Positions 44,226-52,727 are shown, counted from the first letter of the stretch. The stretch is DNA of 64,000 nt from Fibrobacterota bacterium (GCA_023436205.1 JAEZKC010000085.1:31904-95903), one strand, 5' to 3'. Notes: generated by a model from the letters alone, not told the origin. Translations and numbers: made by a program.

Positions 44226-44984
44226 ATGAGAAATGTTGCCGAAGAGATAAAGACATTGCAGCCCTGGTTTCACAACCTTCATCTGCCTGATGGTACTCAG
44301 ACCATGCCAGATCATCCGCTTGGAGATTTTCCCATGTTCAAGTGGAGAGAGATCGAGCCACATATTCCTTTGCACCTTGAAGGCTGGAATGTTCTGGATA
44401 TCGGTTGTAATGCCGGATTCTACTCTATTGAGCTGGCGAAGCGAGGTGCAAATGTAACTGCCGTAGACATTGATGAGCACTATTTGGATCAGGCCCGCTG
44501 GGCCGCACAGCTTTTCGGAATGGAAGAGCGTATCACTTTCAAAAACATGCAGATATACGATCTCTCTCATCAGAACTCCCGTTATGATTTGGTTTGGTTC
44601 ATGGGGGTTTTTTATCATCTCCGTTATCCTCTTTTGGCTTTAGACATTGTGGCACGCAGGGCGAAAGGCCTTCTGGTATTTCAGACACTTACCATGCCCG
44701 GAGCAGAAACATTTCAGGACCAGGCTGATATTGATCTTCTTGACCGCAATTGCATGATTCAGTCCGGATGGCCTAAAATGGCTTTCATTGAAAAAAAACT
44801 GGCTGGTGATCCTACAAACTGGTGGGCACCCAACCACGGTGCAATAGAGGCGATGTTACGTTCATGTGGTTTCACGGTTATTGCAAGACCTGCACACGAG
44901 ACGTATATCTGTAAACTGGAACGGGATTCTCTGCCCAATAATGATTTTCGGGAGCTTGAGTATCGAGCCGCAACTGGAACCTAA
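44226..44984 (+). CDS. SAM-dependent methyltransferase (TIGR04290-like)
   Basis: 252 residues, class I. Motif I VLDIGCNAGFYSIELAKRGA, then VDIDEHYLDQARWAA, FMGVFYHLRYPLLALD. WFHNLHLPDGTQT near the start, DHPLGDFP and GDPTNWWAPNHGAIEAMLRSCGF are patterns I recall for a methyltransferase family (TIGR04290) that travels with unresolved biosynthetic clusters. The methyl acceptor is unknown; a late hydroxyl or carboxyl of the product is likely. Last gene of the operon; AGGA 8 bases before the ATG. Its stop touches the convergent MgtC stop, leaving no room for a terminator. Confidence 0.88.
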   Translation: MRNVAEEIKTLQPWFHNLHLPDGTQTMPDHPLGDFPMFKWREIEPHIPLHLEGWNVLDIGCNAGFYSIELAKRGANVTAVDIDEHYLDQARWAAQLFGMEERITFKNMQIYDLSHQNSRYDLVWFMGVFYHLRYPLLALDIVARRAKGLLVFQTLTMPGAETFQDQADIDLLDRNCMIQSGWPKMAFIEKKLAGDPTNWWAPNHGAIEAMLRSCGFTVIARPAHETYICKLERDSLPNNDFRELEYRAATGT

Positions 44985-45452
44985 TTAATCCAGGTAATCG
45001 CTTTCTGATTCAACACCGTTTCGCTTTGAGTTCTTAAATCTGTTTTTCATGAAAGTGATATAGCGAAGAGTAAGGAAATTGACCAGACTGAGAATAATTG
45101 CGATATCGTATCTCTGCCATGCAACCGCCATTCCTATCGCTCCGGTGTTCCAGAGGCTGGCTGCAGTGGAGGTGCCGGTAACTACCTTTTCCCCTTTTAG
45201 AATAGCTCCACCGCCGATAAAGCCCATGCCGGTGATTATTCCAAACATAACTCGTGCCTGAGATTCTTCACTGGTGAAGAGAGCTTTGCCAAGTAGCATA
45301 TAACCGCAGGCAGCTACTGCCACAAGCGGGAATGTGCGCAAACCCGCACTTCTCGCATGTCTTTCCCATTCCAGACCTATTGGCAAGGCAAGGGCGTAGG
45401 CTAATGCCAGGTTTATCAAATTTGAGAAGGTCAATTCCCAGTTTATCATCAT
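44985..45452 (-). CDS. MgtC/SapB family membrane protein
   Basis: 155 residues with four to five membrane segments. ALPIGLEWERHARSAGLRTFPLVAVAACGYMLLG, then GFIGGGAILKGEKVVTGTSTAASLWNTGAIGMAVAW are the MgtC core. In pathogens MgtC helps growth at low Mg and inhibits the F1F0 ATPase; this short form lacks the ACT-like C-terminal domain of Salmonella MgtC, so only the membrane part is certain. Starts 4 bp inside the preceding beta-barrel gene (ATGA), so the two are co-transcribed. Confidence 0.85.
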   Translation of the reverse strand: MMINWELTFSNLINLALAYALALPIGLEWERHARSAGLRTFPLVAVAACGYMLLGKALFTSEESQARVMFGIITGMGFIGGGAILKGEKVVTGTSTAASLWNTGAIGMAVAWQRYDIAIILSLVNFLTLRYITFMKNRFKNSKRNGVESESDYLD

Positions 45453-45916
45453 TTTGATTGAGGGTTGAAGCAGTAACGAATACCTATTCCTCCGTTGAGG
45501 CCTGCTCCTGTTGTGGGGATAAGATCAAAACGCGGTGCCAGTTCGCAAAAGAGTGCAATGGGAACTTTTTCAAAATAATAGTTCAATCCTGTAATTGCTC
45601 TCAGTCCCAGCACGGTTCTGTCGGCTGCTGCCCTGAGTGTTATTCCAGCTCCGAAGAAAACGGGCAGTGATCCTTTTGGCATGGTGAAAGTATTGAAAAG
45701 GTGGATCTGATAGTCGGTGTGCAGGTCAAAAAGCTGGTCTGGAAAGAAAGACCATGCAGCGGATGTATGGATGGCGCTTGCGGTGGAGAGCCAGTATTTG
45801 TAACTGAGACCGGTGGGTTCACCGAGGATAATGCCCAGCTCGTGACGTTGATTCTGAGCTTTGACCGAAACGGCCACCACGAGGGTCAGTAGGCTTACCA
45901 GTAACTTTGACCTCAT
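45449..45916 (-). CDS. Small outer-membrane beta-barrel protein
   Basis: 155 residues. Signal peptide ending near VKAQ, then alternating strands with aromatic girdles (GEPTGLSYKYWLSTASAIHTSAAWSF; PVFFGAGITLRAA; GGIGIRYCF at the end). An 8-strand barrel is expected. The ELGIILGEPTGLSYKYWL start resembles a family found in spirochaetes and Fibrobacterota-type bacteria, but I cannot name it with confidence. Function unknown. Co-transcribed with MgtC. Confidence 0.7.
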   Translation of the reverse strand: MRSKLLVSLLTLVVAVSVKAQNQRHELGIILGEPTGLSYKYWLSTASAIHTSAAWSFFPDQLFDLHTDYQIHLFNTFTMPKGSLPVFFGAGITLRAAADRTVLGLRAITGLNYYFEKVPIALFCELAPRFDLIPTTGAGLNGGIGIRYCFNPQSK

Positions 45917-45954
45917 TGGACAATATCCCTTCAGCGAACCTCACCGTTTTTTTT

Positions 45955-46590
45955 TCAGATTCCCAGTCCTATTCCCAGATTTACTGTGAAGTATTGGAAT
46001 GTATCTCCTTCGTTGTTAAAAATCAGATTGAAGGCCGGATACAGCTCAATAGTCAGGAAGTCCGGGCTGCCCAGGAGCAGACCTGCACCTAACTGTGCTC
46101 CGAATTTATATTGGTTGTTTTTTCCGAAAACTTCTTCGACGGCTACATTGTTCGTATCGTTTCCGGAAACGGTTGTCTCCATATTGAGGATATACAAACC
46201 GGCTCCTCCCTGTACAAAGAAATTGACGGGGGAGAGAGGATAGTTTGTAAGCAGGCGTGCCAGGGGAAGAATTTCCACAATACTGGCATCTCCGGTCACA
46301 TTGGCACTGTCGACAATGCCCAGAGGGTCTACCCGATCAAGGAAGGCCGCTTCGTCGGGTCCCCAGCGGTTATAGGCAACACGCCCTCCCAGTCTGAAGT
46401 TGTCGGTGATGTAAAAAAGCAGATTTCCTCCCAGTGAATATCCATAGTCGTAGTTGTCAAACTCCGAGCCGGTGGGACGAGATAAACCGGCATCGACGCT
46501 GAGAAACAGCTGCTGGGCGGAAGTATTGACTGCAGTGGTCAGCAGAAGTGCCACCGCGGCCAGAGCAATGGATAAATGTCGTATCCGCAT
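45955..46590 (-). CDS. Outer-membrane beta-barrel protein
   Basis: 211 residues. Signal peptide MRIRHLSIALAAVALLLTTA to about SAQQ, then eight or so amphipathic strands (LFLSVDAGLSRPTGSEF; YSLGGNLLFYITDNFRLGGRVAYNRWG; VNFFVQGGAGLYILN; FGAQLGAGLLLG). It ends VNLGIGLGI, without the terminal Phe usual for barrels inserted by BAM. OmpA-like barrel without a peptidoglycan domain; function unknown. GGAG precedes the ATG. Confidence 0.72.
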   Translation of the reverse strand: MRIRHLSIALAAVALLLTTAVNTSAQQLFLSVDAGLSRPTGSEFDNYDYGYSLGGNLLFYITDNFRLGGRVAYNRWGPDEAAFLDRVDPLGIVDSANVTGDASIVEILPLARLLTNYPLSPVNFFVQGGAGLYILNMETTVSGNDTNNVAVEEVFGKNNQYKFGAQLGAGLLLGSPDFLTIELYPAFNLIFNNEGDTFQYFTVNLGIGLGI

Positions 46591-46618
46591 AGAATACTCC
46601 TTTCATTGACAGGTAAGG

Positions 46619-47470
46619 TCAGCCGTTAACGATGCGCCCGCCATTGGGGTGAAGCACTTGGCCGGTCATGTAGGATGAATCTCGGCTGGCCAGAAAGAGA
46701 AAACAGGGTGCAACTTCTCTGGGCTCACCCGCTCTTTTAAGGGGGGTATTAGTACCGAATTGCTCCACGTGCTCCTCACTGAAGCTCGCCGGAATTAAAG
46801 GAGTCCAGATTGGACCCGGCGCAACGCCGTTTACCCTGATCCCCTTGTCTGCAAGTCTTTTTGCAAGGGAGCGGGTGAAAGCCACGATGGCTCCCTTGGT
46901 TGCAGAGTAGTCAAGCAGATAGGGGTTACCCTCATAAGCGGTGACTGAGGTGGTGTTTATAATGGCAGATCCCTCTTTAAGGTAGGGAAGAGAATATTTT
47001 ACAAAGTAAAACATGGAAAAAATGTTGGTGCTGAATGTGCGCTCAAGGTCCTCATGAGTGATCTGGGTGATATCTTCCCGTACATGCTGTTCACCGGCAT
47101 TGTTCACCAGAATATTAAGGTTGCCGAAAGTGTCCAGAGTCCGTTCGACTGCCTCGCGGCAGAACCGCTCCTCTCCAACATCTCCGGCAATCGCCATCGC
47201 ACTGGTGCCTATTTCCTCTATTCGCCTCACCGTATTATGGGCATCTTCATGTTCGTTTTTGTAAACGATACACACGTTGGCGCCCTCTCTGGCAAAAAGG
47301 AGAGCCACAGCTTGACCGATTCCGCTGTCACCACCGGTGATCAGTGCTGTTTTGCCGCTCAGTTTGAAGCTGCTCTGGTGATCGGAATAATCGGTCTCCG
47401 GAACAGGATTCATCTGAGGACTGTGCCCAGGCTGATTCTGATGCTGAGGCGGAAAACTCTTGGATTCCAT
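46619..47470 (-). CDS. SDR oxidoreductase of the YghA/YhdF stress type
   Basis: 283 residues. An unusual Pro/Gln/Asn-rich N-terminal tail (about 38 residues) precedes the Rossmann motif TGGDSGIGQAVALLFAREGA; NNAG, catalytic Ser in NTTSVTAYEG, YSATKGAIVAFTRSL (Tyr-x3-Lys), and APGPIWTPLIP are all intact. The tail and the GDSGIG form are those of the YhdF/YghA group, often placed in general stress regulons. Substrate unknown. Third gene of a minus-strand run with the DUF1328 and basic small proteins. Confidence 0.87.
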   Translation of the reverse strand: MESKSFPPQHQNQPGHSPQMNPVPETDYSDHQSSFKLSGKTALITGGDSGIGQAVALLFAREGANVCIVYKNEHEDAHNTVRRIEEIGTSAMAIAGDVGEERFCREAVERTLDTFGNLNILVNNAGEQHVREDITQITHEDLERTFSTNIFSMFYFVKYSLPYLKEGSAIINTTSVTAYEGNPYLLDYSATKGAIVAFTRSLAKRLADKGIRVNGVAPGPIWTPLIPASFSEEHVEQFGTNTPLKRAGEPREVAPCFLFLASRDSSYMTGQVLHPNGGRIVNG

Positions 47471-47497
47471 CTGCCTGCTCTCCTTTTCAAGCCCCGT

Positions 47498-47722
47498 TCA
47501 GGCCATCCTGGCTGCAGCCTTGCGCCGGGCTTTCATCATCTGCTTGATCCCCTTTCGGGTCTCCTTCATGGCCACCCCCAGCCTCTTCTGCAGGTCTCTT
47601 TTAGCTTTCAAGGCCTTGTGGCTGAATTTCATCTCTTTTTTCTTGAAAGCGAAGTGTTTGACCACCGTGCCGGTAACAGCCGCGATCAGAACAGAAATCA
47701 GGGTTTTCTTCACAGCTCCCAT
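47498..47722 (-). CDS. Small basic membrane-associated protein
   Basis: 74 residues. A short hydrophobic start (KKTLISVLIAAVTGTVVKHFAF) is followed by a strongly basic helix (KKKEMKFSHKALKAKRDLQKRL...RKAAARMA). No family recognised. It lies between DUF1328 and the stress SDR, 27 and 12 bases from them, and is preceded by GGAAAGG. The basic tail could bind nucleic acid or the acidic membrane surface; this is a guess. Confidence 0.55.
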   Translation of the reverse strand: MGAVKKTLISVLIAAVTGTVVKHFAFKKKEMKFSHKALKAKRDLQKRLGVAMKETRKGIKQMMKARRKAAARMA

Positions 47723-47734
47723 ACCTTTCCTCCA

Positions 47735-47944
47735 CTACTCAGGTGTACGTCCTCGCCCCGCTGCAGAGCCACCGACCCTGGGGGGTTTTAGAGCCAGTCC
47801 CACAATCAACAGTACCACAAAAAACGCCAGAAAGATCCAGAAGAGAATCAATGCTATTCCCGAAGCCGCTGTGGCCACACCGGTGAACCCCAGTACCGCA
47901 GCTATCGCCGCCATCACCAAGAAAACCAGCGCCCAGCTCAGCAT
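47735..47944 (-). CDS. DUF1328/YtjA family small membrane protein
   Basis: 69 residues, two helices with the GFTGVATAASGIALI pattern, and a Gly/Arg/Pro tail. Paralogue of the protein at 25253-25441. ATG 47944 has GGGAG 7 bases upstream; the GTG two codons earlier is too close to it. First of the three-gene stress run (DUF1328, basic peptide, SDR). Confidence 0.83.
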   Translation of the reverse strand: MLSWALVFLVMAAIAAVLGFTGVATAASGIALILFWIFLAFFVVLLIVGLALKPPRVGGSAAGRGRTPE

Positions 47945-48035
47945 CTGCACTCTCCCTTTTTCTGGTATTCATATCGCGGTACTGCCGAAGGCGACCCGCC
48001 CTTTACTATCAGAGAATGCAATTCCCATACCACCT

Positions 48036-48896
48036 TCAGCAGCTTCGCCTCTCGTACTGAGCGTGCCGGGATGGCCCTATGGGGGTCCCCCGGCGCTGCG
48101 AATACACCAGGGTGAATTCCGCCCCCAAAAAAAGAATCTGCGCCGAATAATATATCCATAAAAGAATCACCACCAGAGAGGCTGCTGCCCCGTAAGCGGA
48201 AATGATAGTGACTCGACTCAGATAAAGCCCAAGCAGAATTCTGCCTATGGAAAACAGAAGACCCGTAAACAGTGCTCCTACCCATACCGGATTCCATCTT
48301 ACCTTTGCATTGGCCACATACTTGAAAATTAGGGCAAACAAACTGGTGGCTATCACCAGATTAAGAAAAAAATTTGCCGTGTGCCACAGAAATGGAATGC
48401 CGGGGACCAGATTATCAAAATAGCTCACCAGGGCTGTTACGGCAGTGCTCACCACTATGGCCAACAATAAAACAACTCCGGTAATCAGTACCAGAACAAC
48501 CGAAAAGGCCCGTCCTGAAACCTTTTGCCAGAACCCAAGCGTCTCCTTCTCTCTAAGATTCCAAATGGCATTGAGGGAAAAACGAAGGTGGTTAAAAATC
48601 TGACTTGCACCATAGAAAAGAATTACAAAGCTTATGATGGTGGCTGTCAGACCTGATCCGGGGCGTGAAATGCGCACTATAACCCTCTGGACAAACTGGG
48701 CAGCCTGTACTCCGATATACTCACTGAGCTGATTGAGAATCTGACCCTGGGCGGCATCCTGCCCGTAGACAAAGCCCACTATGGCCACTGCAATTATAAG
48801 AATGGGGGCAAGGGAGAAAAGCGTGTAGTAGGCCAGTGCCGCAGCAAGTCTGGGTGCATTGTCCCGCAAAAACTTGCTTATGGTTTCCTTGAGCAA
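48036..48896 (-). CDS. YihY/BrkB family membrane protein
   Basis: 286 residues with about six membrane segments. The start RLAAALAYYTLFSLAPILIIAVAIVG and the LFYGASQIFNHLRFSLNAIWN block are the family hallmarks, followed by YGAAASLVVILLWIYYSAQILFLGAEFT near the end. YihY is not RNase BN (an old mislabel). The transported substance, if any, is unknown. GAGG lies upstream of the ATG. Confidence 0.9.
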   Translation of the reverse strand: MLKETISKFLRDNAPRLAAALAYYTLFSLAPILIIAVAIVGFVYGQDAAQGQILNQLSEYIGVQAAQFVQRVIVRISRPGSGLTATIISFVILFYGASQIFNHLRFSLNAIWNLREKETLGFWQKVSGRAFSVVLVLITGVVLLLAIVVSTAVTALVSYFDNLVPGIPFLWHTANFFLNLVIATSLFALIFKYVANAKVRWNPVWVGALFTGLLFSIGRILLGLYLSRVTIISAYGAAASLVVILLWIYYSAQILFLGAEFTLVYSQRRGTPIGPSRHAQYERRSC

Positions 48897-48966
48897 AAGT
48901 ACTCCTCCTTGAGTATCTCAGGGTAATGCTCCTGGAACTGGAACGCAAAGGAAATGCCATGGTAAT

Positions 48967-49785
48967 CTATGCTTGTTCTGTTTTATGCACAAACCACTCA
49001 ATAAGTCGACGGGAAATGCTGTGAGGACCGGGAAGTCGGGGAAGATTTTCAGCACTGAACCAGTGTGCCTCCGCAATCTCAATTCCGTCTTCCTTTATTT
49101 CTCCACCGGCATACTCTGCGGTAAACGCCACCATAAGCGCTCCTGATGGAGCCCAGGGCTGGCTTCCGAAATAGCGGATGTTTTTAACCCGTATCGAAAC
49201 CTCTTCCATAACCTCTCGGGCCACACACTCCTCCAGCGTTTCTCCCGCTTCCACATAACCTGCAATCACGCTGAAAATCTCCCACCCCTTTCCTCGGGCC
49301 AGAAGAATCTGATCCCCCCGGGTCACCGCGGTGATGACAGCCGGGGAAATGCGCGGATAACTTGTCAGGGCACAGCGTGGGCAAATCATGGCGAATTCGG
49401 TCTCACTGCGGATAGTCTTCTCTCCGCAACGGCCGCAATACTGATGTGTTTTGTCCCAATTGACAATCTGAGCCGCTCTGCCCGCCAGCCGCATCGTGGC
49501 CTCATCCAGTTTCCCGAACAGGCCTCTTAACTCCTTGAGGGCAATATTAGAAGGTAGAGTTGAGGCATCCACTTCGGCTGTGAAATACTGGACTCCATCA
49601 AATTCACCAAGGAAATTCGTACTGGACACTGCAACCCCATGATTTTCAGGCAGTTGCGGCAAATGTACTCCATTTCGATCTTCGGTAACGGCCAGATTGT
49701 TTTCCGAAAACAGAAACCACACTGGCTGCTTCTGGTCGCATGACCCGCAAGTGCCTGATTTTTGAGAGATCATGAATACGCTCAC
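48967..49785 (-). CDS. nudC: NAD(H) pyrophosphatase NudC
   Basis: 272 residues. Zinc ribbon YCGRCG...CPRC at about 118-138, Nudix box GYVEAGETLEECVAREVMEEVSI, and the NADH-specific signature SQPWAPSGALM (the family's SQPWPFPxS in altered form). It splits NADH or removes NAD caps from RNA. The Cys-rich N-terminal CGSCDQKQ is an additional pair. The E-x-G-E box is complete, so it should be active. Confidence 0.92.
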   Translation of the reverse strand: MSVFMISQKSGTCGSCDQKQPVWFLFSENNLAVTEDRNGVHLPQLPENHGVAVSSTNFLGEFDGVQYFTAEVDASTLPSNIALKELRGLFGKLDEATMRLAGRAAQIVNWDKTHQYCGRCGEKTIRSETEFAMICPRCALTSYPRISPAVITAVTRGDQILLARGKGWEIFSVIAGYVEAGETLEECVAREVMEEVSIRVKNIRYFGSQPWAPSGALMVAFTAEYAGGEIKEDGIEIAEAHWFSAENLPRLPGPHSISRRLIEWFVHKTEQA

Positions 49786-49870
49786 ACGTGATGAATAGAA
49801 TCGGCAGACCTTTTTTCGCGGCCGCCTCAGTCTATTATAAAAATAGTTGACGCGCCTGCTTCAGTTCCTG

Positions 49871-50131
49871 TCAGACCGCATCCAGCCGTTCTCCAGCCCA
49901 GCGACTTGTTTGTGAAAGAAGCAGCTTGGAAAATGCGCTGATAAGGCTGCTGATGAAAGTCCAGAGCACCATATCTTTCCAGTTGGAAACCCTCTGGTCC
50001 GCTTTCGGGGGCTTTTTGTGCTTTACCCCCTTCCAGGCTTTTTTCAGACTGGTTTTAACAATTAAACTGCCCAATCCAACAATGATCGCTCCTGCAATCG
50101 GCCATAAGCGCTTCTTGACTTTTTTTTTCAT
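49871..50131 (-). CDS. DUF4235 family small membrane protein
   Basis: 86 residues. Basic start (MKKKVKKRLW), a hydrophobic helix (PIAGAIIVGLGSLIVK), the AWKGV-KKPP turn, then a second helix starting NWKDMVLWTFISSLISAF and a short amphipathic end. This helix-KPP-W-helix pattern fits DUF4235. Activity unknown. Divergent from mltG, whose promoter lies further downstream. Confidence 0.72.
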   Translation of the reverse strand: MKKKVKKRLWPIAGAIIVGLGSLIVKTSLKKAWKGVKHKKPPKADQRVSNWKDMVLWTFISSLISAFSKLLLSQTSRWAGERLDAV

Positions 50132-50315
50132 CTCTCCTCCTTGTGGAATTCATTTTCGTACTCCATAATTATTGAATTAGCAAAATGTATCCCTTTAGAG
50201 GCTGAGACCTTCTGGACAACCTTTACCAGTTCTCCTTCTCCAGAGATTATTTTACCTGTAATGTCGTTTTTTAGAACCGTTTACAGATTGTGGTTCACTG
50301 GAGTACTCTTTTTCC

Positions 50316-50344
50316 TTGCTCTGGCTGGGTACTGTCTGTATAGT
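50316..50344 (+). promoter_or_regulatory. Sigma-70 promoter for mltG
   Basis: -35 TTGCTC (50316-50321), 17-bp spacer, -10 TATAGT (50339-50344); four and five of six consensus bases. The expected start of transcription is about 50351, some 15 bases before ATG 50366. This supports that start over the longer frame opening at 50141. Confidence 0.5.
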
Positions 50345-50365
50345 ATAATGTGGGTGGTGCAGTTG

Positions 50366-51394
50366 ATGAGAAAAATGACCAAGCTTTCTCTGGTTATTCT
50401 GCTTTCAGCAGGTTTTATGGGGTTTATGGTTTTCTACTATCTGTTTCTTCCTCTGGGGGTGCAGGATGAGATGGTTCAGATTGTAATTGATCGCGGAACC
50501 TCAATGCGGGCTGTTACTGATTCTTTGCGTACACACGAAATTGTCACTTCCCGAAAAGCGCTCGTTTTCTGGTTGAAAGTTTCCGGAATGGCCAATCGCA
50601 TCCAGGCGGGGCGTTTTACTTTTATTAAGGGGGAAGGGATCCTCAGTGCCTCCCGTAAGCTCCTGCGCGCGGAGCCCATTGAAAAATCGGTTACTATTCT
50701 CGAAGGTCTTACCATGGAACAGATTGCAGGACGAATGGCTTCAGAAATGAACATCGATTCTGCCGAATTCGTGAGGCTCTGCAATGATGCGGAGTTCATC
50801 AGAGGTGCCAATATTCAAGCCCCATCTCTGGAAGGATATCTTTTCCCGGATACTTACCGATTTCCTGAAAACAGTAGAGAATCTGCCATTATACGTAGAA
50901 TGGTGTCTCGCTTTCTTGAAGCATACGCAACGGTTGTGGGTGATAGTGATATCATGGCAGATTTTAATCGTCATCAGATTATCACACTGGCTTCCATCGT
51001 TGAAAAAGAGGCTACATTGGCCAGCGAACGAGGCAGAATCGCAGGAGTGTTTCATAACAGGCTCAAATTGGGCTACCCTCTTGGAGCGGACCCCACAGTC
51101 CGTTATATTTTTCGTAAATTCAACGGACCGCTGCTGGTTTCAGAACTGAATTCATCGTCTCCCTATAACACAAGGAAATTCAAGGGCTTGCCACCTGGAC
51201 CCATCTGCTCTCCGGGGCTGGCCTCCATTCAAGCCGCAGCAAAGCCGGATTCTACAAAAGAACTCTATTTCGTGGCACGCTGGGACGGAACTGGTGCACA
51301 CGATTTTTCCCTCACTCTCCAGGAACATGATCGTAAAAAGCTTCGTATCCGCCGTGAAAACGAACTGCGCAAAAGAAAAAAGGAGCATAAGTGA
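50366..51394 (+). CDS. mltG: Endolytic murein transglycosylase MltG
   Basis: 342 residues, equal to the usual size. A single N-terminal membrane anchor (LSLVILLSAGFMGFMVFYYLFLPLG), a LysM-like region, then the YceG core: ILEGLTMEQIAGRM, EGYLFPDTYRF, catalytic ASIVEKEAT (Glu), GVFHNRL-GYPLGADPTVRY, and SPYNTRKFKGLPPGPICSPG. It cuts nascent glycan strands and sets their length. The open frame starts at 50141, but the extra 75 residues include a further hydrophobic stretch; I take ATG 50366 from the promoter and family length. Overlaps the next gene by 4 bp (GTGA). Confidence 0.93.
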   Translation: MRKMTKLSLVILLSAGFMGFMVFYYLFLPLGVQDEMVQIVIDRGTSMRAVTDSLRTHEIVTSRKALVFWLKVSGMANRIQAGRFTFIKGEGILSASRKLLRAEPIEKSVTILEGLTMEQIAGRMASEMNIDSAEFVRLCNDAEFIRGANIQAPSLEGYLFPDTYRFPENSRESAIIRRMVSRFLEAYATVVGDSDIMADFNRHQIITLASIVEKEATLASERGRIAGVFHNRLKLGYPLGADPTVRYIFRKFNGPLLVSELNSSSPYNTRKFKGLPPGPICSPGLASIQAAAKPDSTKELYFVARWDGTGAHDFSLTLQEHDRKKLRIRRENELRKRKKEHK

Positions 51395-52227
51395 AAAGAT
51401 TCAGACCGGCTGTATCTCGAATTCTTGCAGGAATGGTTGGAGCTTTTATTCTGTCTGGCACAACTACAATTTGTAATGCTGAAATGATGCAGCCGCGTCG
51501 GTTGGTGGATGGTCATACTGCCGGTGTTCTTCCAAAATCTTATTACGACCTGGAGTGCAGAGTGTACGCTGCCGGTGACCCGGATCTCGGATCCGGTCTT
51601 ATGTTGGGAATGGCTGTAGGGCTCACCGACAGGCTGACGCTTGGTGTTATGTATGGAGGAGAAGGGCTTATAGGGAGAAGTCGTGACGTCCGGTTTAATC
51701 CGCTTCCCGGAGTACTCATTAAGTATCGACTTTTTGAGGAAAGAGTCATAACACCCGGATTATCATTGGGTTACGATCATCAGGGTTATGGCGGGATAGC
51801 TGACACTTCTCTTTTCGACTACAATGGTTTTGTCTACAAATCACCCGGTTTTTTTGTGGCTCTCAGCAAAAACTACATAATGCTCAATCTGATTCAAGTC
51901 GGCTTCCATGGGACGATCAATTACTCCATGGAGGAACGGGAAAATGTCAATTGGCCCAATTTCTCCACTGGCATGGATCTTGGTATCAATGATGAACTGT
52001 CCTTTGTTGTTGAATACGATCTTGCTCTGAATGATCGCGGGATTAAAGAAGAGAAGTATTATGCCCTGCCCTACATGGGATTGCTCAATGCTGGCTTGAG
52101 GTGGGCTTTTTCGCCCAGTTTTCATCTGGAATTTGATCTTAAAGATCTTCTTGAGAACAAGCGACGGGGCATCGAGTCACAAGGTTGGAGCAGGGAATTG
52201 AAACTTTTGTATTACTCTCATTTTTAA
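51391..52227 (+). CDS. Outer-membrane beta-barrel protein, YjbH-like
   Basis: 278 residues. Signal peptide (RILAGMVGAFILSGTTTICNA), then PRRLVDGHTAGVLPKSYYDLECRVYAAG and a barrel-like series of strands (GSGLMLGMAVGLTDRLTLGVMYGGEG; YALPYMGLLNAGLRWAFSP). It ends LKLLYYSHF with the terminal aromatic that BAM recognises. YjbH-type barrels occur with exopolysaccharide export, but the resemblance is moderate. GTG start coupled to mltG (GTGA). Confidence 0.72.
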   Translation: MKRFRPAVSRILAGMVGAFILSGTTTICNAEMMQPRRLVDGHTAGVLPKSYYDLECRVYAAGDPDLGSGLMLGMAVGLTDRLTLGVMYGGEGLIGRSRDVRFNPLPGVLIKYRLFEERVITPGLSLGYDHQGYGGIADTSLFDYNGFVYKSPGFFVALSKNYIMLNLIQVGFHGTINYSMEERENVNWPNFSTGMDLGINDELSFVVEYDLALNDRGIKEEKYYALPYMGLLNAGLRWAFSPSFHLEFDLKDLLENKRRGIESQGWSRELKLLYYSHF

Positions 52228-52289
52228 TCAATAGCAATTTTTAAAGAGTTGCTTCGAAGTAAATCAGAGAAGCATTTCCGAGAGGCATT

Positions 52290-52727
52290 ATGAAAACTAA
52301 AATAGCCATTCTGTTGATGTTGTGCGGGTTTATTGTTGGGTACGCCCAAACTAATTCCTCCTCACCTTCTGCTCCCGTAGATTCCTCTCAGCAGATTGCC
52401 TCTAGAATTATCGAATCAAAAATTCCCGTGCTTGTAGATTTCTGGGCCGCGTGGTGCGGACCCTGTCGATTGCTCAATCCCATAATTGAGGATTTGGAAA
52501 AGGAGTACAAGGGCAAAGTTCTGTTTGTAAAAGTCGATGTTGACAGACATAAAGCTCTTGCTCAATACTTTAATGTAAACGCCATTCCCTCAATTTTTAT
52601 CATCGATGAAAAGACGGTGGTATCCGCATTTCCGGGAGTGCGAGCGAAGGAAGACTACAAAGCCGCACTCGATCAGATCATAAAGATTTCCAAAGACAGG
52701 TCCTCAAAACAAAATGCCGCTCCCTGA
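52290..52727 (+). CDS. Exported thioredoxin
   Basis: 145 residues. A signal peptide (KIAILLMLCGFIVGYAQ) and a Ser/Pro linker lead into a standard thioredoxin fold with active site WCGPC in VDFWAAWCGPCRLLNP and the cis-Pro loop NAIPSIFII. WCGPC is the cytoplasmic-type site, so the reason for export is unclear; it may keep periplasmic thiols reduced with help from the CcdA-like protein at 18.3 kb (inference). GAGAGG precedes the ATG. Overlaps the U32 gene by 14 bp. Confidence 0.9.
   Translation: MKTKIAILLMLCGFIVGYAQTNSSSPSAPVDSSQQIASRIIESKIPVLVDFWAAWCGPCRLLNPIIEDLEKEYKGKVLFVKVDVDRHKALAQYFNVNAIPSIFIIDEKTVVSAFPGVRAKEDYKAALDQIIKISKDRSSKQNAAP

Noticed and set aside
27170..44984. Standard O-antigen or capsule locus
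   Set aside because: No Wzx, Wzy, Wza, Wzc, ABC exporter or priming transferase was found, so the usual label does not fit.
47054..48161. Two overlapping plus-strand frames (245 and 233 residues)
   Set aside because: They run opposite to the stress SDR, the basic peptide and the DUF1328 gene, all with clear motifs or good SDs; composition is Pro/Ser/Arg-rich like a shadow frame.
48036..48896. Ribonuclease BN
   Set aside because: The YihY/BrkB family was once misnamed; this is an integral membrane protein with no nuclease motif.
50141..50365. Longer MltG N terminus
   Set aside because: Would add a second hydrophobic region and exceed the family length; a sigma-70-like promoter lies inside it.
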